From: Flavobacterium frigoritolerans
GTDB lineage: Bacteria > Bacteroidota > Bacteroidia > Flavobacteriales > Flavobacteriaceae
DNA: 64,000 bases
Direction: 5' to 3'
Assembly (NCBI RefSeq): GCF_025847275.1
Contig: NZ_JAOZEV010000016.1
Location: 44,845-108,844, forward strand
Of the stretch, positions 58,632 to 64,000 are shown piece by piece; within the stretch, counting starts at the first letter, position 1; each line of letters starts with the position of its first letter. Under the pieces are notes generated by a model. It was not told the DNA's origin. It searched no databases and worked only from the letters and a program-made list of their open reading frames with translations. Position numbers and translations under genes: made by a program.

Positions 58632-59555
58632 TTGATAAAATCAAAAACTACATATTCACAATTTATTAAATCCGAAGCCAAAAGACTTGGGTTCTTGTCT
58701 TGTGGAATTTCTAAAGCGGGTTTCTTAGAACAAGAAGCACCTAGATTAGAAAATTGGCTTAATAAAAACCATAATGGCCAAATGGCTTATATGGAAAACC
58801 ATTTCGACAAGCGGTTAGATCCGACTTTGTTAGTAGATGATGCTAAGAGTGTAGTTTCACTTTTGCTTAACTATTATCCTTCAGAAACTCAAAAAGATGA
58901 TAGTTTTAAAATATCCAAATATGCATATGGACAAGATTATCATTTTGTTATTAAAGAAAAGCTCAAAGAATTACTTTTTTCTATTCAAGAGCATATAGGT
59001 GATGTTTCTGGACGAGTATTTGTAGATTCAGCACCAGTTTTAGATAAAGCTTGGGCTGCTAAAAGCGGTTTAGGCTGGATAGGAAAAAACAGTAATTTGA
59101 TAACACAAAAAGTAGGCTCTTTTTACTTTATAGCCGAACTTATTTTAGACTTAGATTTAGAATACGATTTCGCTACAACAGATCATTGTGGCTCATGTAC
59201 TGCGTGTATCGATGCATGCCCAACAGAGGCAATTGTTGCTCCGTATATTGTTGATGGAAGCAAATGTATTTCTTACTTTACGATCGAACTCAAAGAGAAT
59301 ATTCCACAAGAAATGAAAGGAAAGTTTGATGATTGGGCATTCGGTTGTGATACTTGCCAAGATGTTTGTCCTTGGAATCGATTCTCTAAAGCACATTCTG
59401 AGCCACTATTTAATCCTAATCCAGATGTAATGGCTATGTCTAAAAAAGAATGGCTAGATATTACCGAAGAAACCTTTCGTGCAGTGTTTAAAAATTCACC
59501 TATAAAAAGAACAAAATTTGATGGGCTTAAAAGGAATATTGATTTCTTGAAATAG
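58632..59555 (+). CDS. queG: Epoxyqueuosine reductase
   Basis: QueG reduces epoxyqueuosine to queuosine in tRNA using cobalamin and two [4Fe-4S] clusters. 307 residues start at a TTG codon (MIKSKTTYSQFIKSEAKRLGFLSCGISKAGFL), which gives the full family N-terminus. Family motifs: DSAPVLDKAWAAKSGLGWIGKNSNLI, CGSCTACIDACPTEAI and FGCDTCQDVCPWN carrying the cluster cysteines. The C-terminal HEAT repeats of longer versions are absent. It pairs functionally with the queuosine-precursor transporter at 15.3 kb. Confidence 0.95.
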   Translation: MIKSKTTYSQFIKSEAKRLGFLSCGISKAGFLEQEAPRLENWLNKNHNGQMAYMENHFDKRLDPTLLVDDAKSVVSLLLNYYPSETQKDDSFKISKYAYGQDYHFVIKEKLKELLFSIQEHIGDVSGRVFVDSAPVLDKAWAAKSGLGWIGKNSNLITQKVGSFYFIAELILDLDLEYDFATTDHCGSCTACIDACPTEAIVAPYIVDGSKCISYFTIELKENIPQEMKGKFDDWAFGCDTCQDVCPWNRFSKAHSEPLFNPNPDVMAMSKKEWLDITEETFRAVFKNSPIKRTKFDGLKRNIDFLK

Positions 59556-59669
59556 CTTTTTTCTTGTAGTTTTTTTGTTAATTTTTGTCGATTATGGAAT
59601 CATAGTTGTTAATAAAATTAATTTTTAAAGAAAAACATCACTAAAAACAAGGTAATTTACTGTTAAAAA

Positions 59670-59702
59670 AAAATAGGCGCAATTTATATTGCGTCTTTTT
59701 TT
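59670..59702 (+). terminator. Terminator downstream of queG
   Basis: GGCGCAAT pairs with ATTGCGTC (one G-T pair) around TTAT, followed by a run of seven T residues. Confidence 0.8.
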
Positions 59703-59840
59703 ATTTTATTATTATTTGAAATTTAATTAGTTATGAATTTTTCTATCAGAATTCATTCAATAAAAAGACTTATGTTGTTATAATAAAAATTTATTGTTGC
59801 TAAAAAGTTAATTTTTTTATCTATTAAAAATGATTTTGTT

Positions 59841-59900
59841 CGACAAAAGGAGTATTTCAACGACAAAATAGGTAGTTTGACGAATAATGTAGTTATTATT
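59841..59900 (+). promoter_or_regulatory. Three 20-bp direct repeats upstream of the adhesin
   Basis: Units begin CGACAAAAGG (59841), CGACAAAATA (59861) and CGAATAATGT (59881), in register every 20 bases and just upstream of a promoter-like sequence. Spacing of two DNA turns is expected of a dimeric regulator such as a LytTR-type protein; the identity is a guess. Confidence 0.5.
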
Positions 59901-59910
59901 TTACTGTTTA

Positions 59911-59920
59911 TATACTTTCG
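59911..59920 (+). promoter_or_regulatory. Possible -7 box of the adhesin gene
   Basis: TATACTTTCG resembles TAnnTTTG with one mismatch; it would give a leader of about 210 nt. Confidence 0.3.
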
Positions 59921-60018
59921 CCCCACCAAACTACCTATTCTATAAACTTTAAGACTAATTTGAGTCGAACCGAATCTATATTATGGCGCTTATTTTATTT
60001 TATTTTTATAAAATTTCA

Positions 60019-60041
60019 GAAAATCTTATCCTAAGATTTTC
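60019..60041 (+). other. Hairpin in the adhesin leader
   Basis: GAAAATCTTA pairs perfectly with TAAGATTTTC around TCC. No T run follows, so it is not a terminator; it may affect mRNA stability or translation. Confidence 0.6.
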
Positions 60042-60133
60042 GATTCAACTACCCCTTTTATTTAATTTAAATTTTTCGAATTCTTTTAGTAGGTTTTCGA
60101 ACTCCTATAGTATTACCCCAAACAGAACTGTCT

Positions 60134-63100
60134 ATGTATAATTGTACTCTTAAAATGCTTAATTTTTTTAAGCACTCATTTTTTATTGTATTTTTTTTAT
60201 TTTCAACTAGCTTATTTTCACAAATTTGTGGTACGCCTGGGGGCGATGGACCTATTACAGTGTCAAGCTCAGTAAATACGTATTATCCTGTTGATGGCAA
60301 TATTACGCTGAACGCAGGAGGGCAATCTATAAAGCTGGCAGCAGTACCAAAAATGGATGCTCATAAGAATGATTTTGGCACAACTCCAATTTCTGTTGGG
60401 GATTTAATCTTGATCATTCAAATGCAGGATGCTACAATAGATTTCAGAAATAATAATAATTATGGTTCAGGTACTTCAAATAGTGGTCTGGATCTTTTAG
60501 GAGGTACTGGATTTACAGCTATTGGAAATACAGGTGTTTTTGAATATGTTATTGCAACAAATAACGTTCTGCTTTCTGGTGGGAATTTGACTTTTAAAGG
60601 TACTGGTGTTAATGGTGGTACTTCTAATAGTTATTTTAATGCGGATGCAGAAGGATCAAGAGGTAAGAAGACATTTCAAATAGTTAGGGTGCCTCAATAC
60701 TCTAATTTAACCTTAACAAAAGATATAACTACACCACCATTTAATGGGATTGCAGGTGGAGTTATTGCTTTTAATGTTTCTGGAAATTTCAATTTTAGTA
60801 ACTTTAGTATAAACGGAACTGCAAGAGGTTTTAGAGGAGGGTATAGTCCTAAAGCTGATTCAGGTAAAAATAATTCAACTACTTATGTAGGTGATGCTTC
60901 AGATCAAACTATTTCTGGTAAAGGAGAAGGAATAGCAGGAACTCCTAGATTTATGTGGGATGGATATAATGAGGTAAATAATGGAGTTGAAGGAATGCCA
61001 GGAGGATCTGCCGGAAGAGGAGCTCCTGCTAATGCTGGAGGAGGTGGTAATGATCACAACTCTGGTGGAGGTGGAGGTGGTAACGGTGGTTTAGGTGGTT
61101 TAGGTGGTTATGGATGGCAAGGTGCCGGAGGTGTACAATGGTCAACTGGAAATCCGCTTACTGGAGCAGGAAGACCAGGTTTTAAATCTTACCGTACAAC
61201 CAATCCAGAGCTAACAAGACTTATTATGGGTGGCGGTGGTGGTGCCGGAGATGCTAATAATGCTACAAATGGAGTAAAAGGTGGTGTTGGTGGTGCCATA
61301 GTACTTATTAATGCAGGTGCCGTTATAGGGCCGGGTAAGATCGAAGTAAATGGTGGTCCTGGAGCAGCTGGTGCTTTCCAAAGTTCGTCGGATGGCGCAG
61401 GAGGTGCAGGTGCAGGAGGAACAGTACTTTTGAATATTTCGGGTGCTACAACAGGAGGGAAAATTACAATTAATGCGAATGGAGGTAATGGAGGACATAC
61501 TGATAATGATACTAAAAATGAGCACGGACCTGGTGGTGGTGGTGGTGGTGGAATTATTAGACACAACATTGCACCAGCTAATGTTGTTGCTTCTGTAATA
61601 GGAGGACTTGCAGGTTTAACAAATGGGACTGGTAGTAATAATCATGGTTCTATGCCAGGAACTTTGGGGTATGTGGCAACTTTTGCCAATAATGAAATGC
61701 CTCCAAACTTACAAGTTAATTCAAAATGTTTTCCGATTCTCGATACCAAAGTAATAGCTTTACCTACAGCGTCGGCATGTAATTCGATTGATGAAAAGGT
61801 TTCTTATGAGATTCAAATAAAAAATACTGGAGTTGGAAATGCTGCAGGAGTAGTTTTAGACTTCCGTTTTCCAGCAAATATTGGATTTGATTCAGCTACG
61901 GCTATATATTCGATTGACGCGTCAGGACCTTCTGGACCTTTAGCTAATACTGCTACGGCAAATAAACCAATATTTGGAGGCTTTAATATAGCTCAAAATG
62001 GAGTGGTTACAATAACCTTAATAGGGAAAGTAACAGGATCTATTGTAGCAGGGGCATATAGTTCTAATGCACAAGCTTTATACCTTGATCCAACTCGTAC
62101 AACGGGTAATGATACTAGAAAAATAACAGCATTTATGGATAACTCTGGCGGAGTCGGAGTCTTTACAAGTTATCAAGGAGCAAATCAGGAAAATGTTCCA
62201 GGTTCAAATTTTAATGGAGATAATACAACTGTTGATGATATAAAAATATTAGCGTTACCAGCAGTGCCATCAACTTCTGTTTCATTAGCAACTTGTCAGA
62301 CACCAACAGGGGCGATAAGAGTTACTAGCCCTGCTAATGGTTCAGGTATAACTTATACATTAAGAGGAACGAATCCAGTAACGGCACCAGAAAGTAATGA
62401 TACAGGTGTGTTCACAGGATTGGCACCAAATACTTATGTGGTTACTACAACAAATAATGAAGGATGTACTTCACTTCCTACAGCTAATATAGATATTAAT
62501 GCAGTTTCAGGGGCTCCAATAACTACAGGAGCTTCTGTTTGTCAGGGAGATGCAGCAGGTGCTTCATTGACGGTTACTTCTTCTTCATGTTCACGTAATA
62601 ATATAGGATGGTATCTTGATGCTATTGGAGGGGTAGCAATATTTACTGGTGCTTCATTCAATCCGTTTACAACTCTTGGTTCAGGTTTAACATCGGCTAG
62701 TGGAGCACAAACTAAAACGTATTATGCGGCTTGCCCTGGTGCTTCTAGTTGTCGAACAGCTACTAATTTTGTTATTAATGCAAAGCCAACTATCACAGGA
62801 ATAACTCCAGGGTCAAGATGTGATGCAGGAACAGTAATTTTGGAGGCAACTGCATCAGCAGGAACAATTAATTGGTATGACGTTGCATCAGGTGGATCAT
62901 CATTAAAAACAGGAACAAGTTTTACTACGCCAAGTCTGTCTGTATCTAAAGACTATTATGTTGGAGTAACTGATAATGGTTGTCCTTCAGATAGGACATT
63001 AGTTAGAGCAACAGTAAATACTTCGCCAACAATTATTTCTACGACTCAAGCTTCTAGATGTGGTGCAGGAGAGGTAATATTAAAGGCTACAGCATCAGCA

Positions 63101-64000
63101 GGAGCAACTATTAATTGGTATGCAAGTCCAATAAGTGAATCAGTATTAGAAACGGGATCGGAATTTAGAATACCAAATTTATCTACAACAACAACTTATT
63201 ATGTAGGTGCTACTACGGCTCAAGGATGTAGTACAACATCAAGGATTGCAGTTGCAGCTGTTATAAATACAGCATCTTCTATTGTATTTACCAGTGGTAC
63301 ACAAAATCCTGCAGTTTGCACAGCAACAGCAATTCCAACTACTGTTTATACTTTTGGTGGTAGTGCTACGAATGCTATAGTGACAGACTTACCGGCAGGA
63401 CTAAGATGGGATGTAGATCCAAATGCAAAAACTGTAACTATTTCAGGAACTCCAACAACAAGTGGTACTTATACAATAACTACTATTGGGCATACAACAC
63501 CTTGTGTAGAAGCTATCATAAGTGGAACTGTTACGATAAATAAATCGATTCCATTACCAACAGTAAGTGCAGTAACACAGCCAACTTGTTCAACAGCAAA
63601 GGGAAGTTTTACAATTGATAATTATAACTCATCATATATCTATACAATATCTCCATCAGCAGGAGCTGTTCAAACTGGTAATACAGTAACAGCACCAGCA
63701 GGAAGCTATAAAGTAACAGCTAAATCTGGGACTTGTACTTCAGGAGAATCAGCTATCGCAGTAATCAACGCACAACCAGCAACTCCATTGGCGCCAGAAG
63801 CTACAAAGCAAGATTTTTGCTTTGCAAATACTAAAAAAGTAAATGACTTATTGCCTTCTGGGACAAATATAAAATGGTACAATACTTTAACAGGTGGGAC
63901 TTCATATGTAGGAACAGAATTATTAGTAACGCAAGATTATTACGTTAGCCAAACTACAGGAGGATGTGAGAGTTCAAGAACAAAAGTAGCTGTAATTGTA
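60134..64000 (+). CDS. Large secreted adhesin-like protein, 3' end beyond window
   Basis: An open frame of 1289 codons runs to the window end. The start is ATG 60134, with a second ATG at 60155; both give a signal peptide ending near STSLFSQ. Residues about 290-335, 360-370 and 460-472 are glycine-rich. Residues about 530-670 form a DUF11-like domain (EKVSYEIQIKNTGVGNAAGVVLDF). From about 710 there are repeated Ig-like domains of the CHU_C-associated type, with INWYDVASGGSSL, INWYASPISESVL and IKWYNTLTGG, and paired cysteines. This is the make-up of type IX-secreted flavobacterial surface proteins; that needs the C-terminal sorting signal, which lies outside. Long minus-strand frames at 61189-61569 are by-products of the Gly codons. 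Confidence 0.9.
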   Translation, partial: MYNCTLKMLNFFKHSFFIVFFLFSTSLFSQICGTPGGDGPITVSSSVNTYYPVDGNITLNAGGQSIKLAAVPKMDAHKNDFGTTPISVGDLILIIQMQDATIDFRNNNNYGSGTSNSGLDLLGGTGFTAIGNTGVFEYVIATNNVLLSGGNLTFKGTGVNGGTSNSYFNADAEGSRGKKTFQIVRVPQYSNLTLTKDITTPPFNGIAGGVIAFNVSGNFNFSNFSINGTARGFRGGYSPKADSGKNNSTTYVGDASDQTISGKGEGIAGTPRFMWDGYNEVNNGVEGMPGGSAGRGAPANAGGGGNDHNSGGGGGGNGGLGGLGGYGWQGAGGVQWSTGNPLTGAGRPGFKSYRTTNPELTRLIMGGGGGAGDANNATNGVKGGVGGAIVLINAGAVIGPGKIEVNGGPGAAGAFQSSSDGAGGAGAGGTVLLNISGATTGGKITINANGGNGGHTDNDTKNEHGPGGGGGGGIIRHNIAPANVVASVIGGLAGLTNGTGSNNHGSMPGTLGYVATFANNEMPPNLQVNSKCFPILDTKVIALPTASACNSIDEKVSYEIQIKNTGVGNAAGVVLDFRFPANIGFDSATAIYSIDASGPSGPLANTATANKPIFGGFNIAQNGVVTITLIGKVTGSIVAGAYSSNAQALYLDPTRTTGNDTRKITAFMDNSGGVGVFTSYQGANQENVPGSNFNGDNTTVDDIKILALPAVPSTSVSLATCQTPTGAIRVTSPANGSGITYTLRGTNPVTAPESNDTGVFTGLAPNTYVVTTTNNEGCTSLPTANIDINAVSGAPITTGASVCQGDAAGASLTVTSSSCSRNNIGWYLDAIGGVAIFTGASFNPFTTLGSGLTSASGAQTKTYYAACPGASSCRTATNFVINAKPTITGITPGSRCDAGTVILEATASAGTINWYDVASGGSSLKTGTSFTTPSLSVSKDYYVGVTDNGCPSDRTLVRATVNTSPTIISTTQASRCGAGEVILKATASAGATINWYASPISESVLETGSEFRIPNLSTTTTYYVGATTAQGCSTTSRIAVAAVINTASSIVFTSGTQNPAVCTATAIPTTVYTFGGSATNAIVTDLPAGLRWDVDPNAKTVTISGTPTTSGTYTITTIGHTTPCVEAIISGTVTINKSIPLPTVSAVTQPTCSTAKGSFTIDNYNSSYIYTISPSAGAVQTGNTVTAPAGSYKVTAKSGTCTSGESAIAVINAQPATPLAPEATKQDFCFANTKKVNDLLPSGTNIKWYNTLTGGTSYVGTELLVTQDYYVSQTTGGCESSRTKVAVIV

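Larger units (their letters stand above)
59556..60133. other. Long intergenic region ahead of the adhesin gene
   Basis: 578 bases without a gene. It holds the queG terminator (59670-59702), three 20-bp direct repeat units (59841-59900), a promoter-like TATACTTTCG (59911-59920), and a long leader with a perfect 10-bp hairpin (60019-60041). Confidence 0.7.

Noticed and set aside
61189..61569. Pro/Ala-rich and Ser/Thr-rich minus-strand frames within the adhesin
   Set aside because: They arise from the complement of glycine codons (GGT/GGA); the plus-strand frame is continuous and has domain matches.
1..64000. CRISPR arrays, insertion sequences, prophage or integrase
   Set aside because: No regularly spaced repeats, transposase or integrase motifs were seen in any frame.

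Overview
The window looks like a chromosomal segment of a Flavobacterium-type bacterium (Bacteroidota, Flavobacteriaceae). The evidence is low G+C, the Bacteroidota promoter form (TTG or TTTG, about 16-21 nt, then TAnnTTTG) in front of many genes, few Shine-Dalgarno sequences, an alternative complex III (act) operon fused to cox genes, a TonB-dependent receptor, DUF2723 and DUF3127 proteins, and a long adhesin with CHU_C-type Ig repeats. Most genes are housekeeping. I see no phage, insertion sequence or CRISPR array.

Layout. 1-6.8 kb: end of a TonB-dependent receptor, a Rieske-like lipoprotein that lacks both histidine ligands, greA, a HIT hydrolase, an orphan histidine kinase, a flavin-reductase-like protein, a DUF3127 protein with an SSB-like acidic tail, aat and a MOSC protein. 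6.8-14 kb (minus strand): a complete thiamin operon, transcribed TPP riboswitch-thiS-thiC-thiE-like-thiD-thiE-thiG-thiH-thiF. 14-18.4 kb: tag, a lipoprotein, a queuosine-precursor transporter and an M3 peptidase. 18.4-22.3 kb: a secreted unknown, then rplM-rpsI-rpsB-tsf on the minus strand. 22.4-28.1 kb: two Tat-type ferritin-like proteins, a LacI regulator and polA. 28.4-31.4 kb: an OmpR-type two-component system flanked by two paralogous small Lys/Ala-rich exported proteins with matching promoter/operator architecture. 31.6-37.3 kb: a membrane phosphoesterase, a thioredoxin-fold protein without its CxxC, a polysaccharide deacetylase and a 1091-aa DUF2723 protein. 37.5-38.7 kb: two tandem tRNA-Gln units and a UspA protein. 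38.8-43.6 kb: rimP-nusA-infB behind a leader terminator. 43.6-45.3 kb: a 1.8 kb gene-free region with extreme G>C and T>A skew. 45.4-57.4 kb: a SPOR protein (minus strand), then actABCDEF-coxB-coxA. 57.4-59.6 kb: ruvB (apparently leaderless) and queG. 60.1-64 kb: a large secreted adhesin that runs off the window.

How the genes work together. The thi operon encodes both branches and the coupling step of thiamin synthesis, with a start-codon-sequestering hairpin behind the riboswitch. The act-cox operon encodes a menaquinol-to-oxygen electron route with six heme-binding motifs on ActA, one on ActE, and a CuA-type CoxB. The translation and transcription genes sit in two blocks, several with hairpins in their leaders.

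The most interesting candidate for an undescribed system is the two-component module at 28.4-31.4 kb. Its sensor and regulator are bracketed by two Asr-like small basic exported proteins, each behind two 11-bp direct repeats placed exactly 6 nt upstream of the -7 box. Next come the leader hairpins of greA and rimP-nusA-infB, the SSB-like tail on DUF3127, the repeat-bearing leader of the adhesin, and several palindromic repeat families, one with a compensatory base change between copies.
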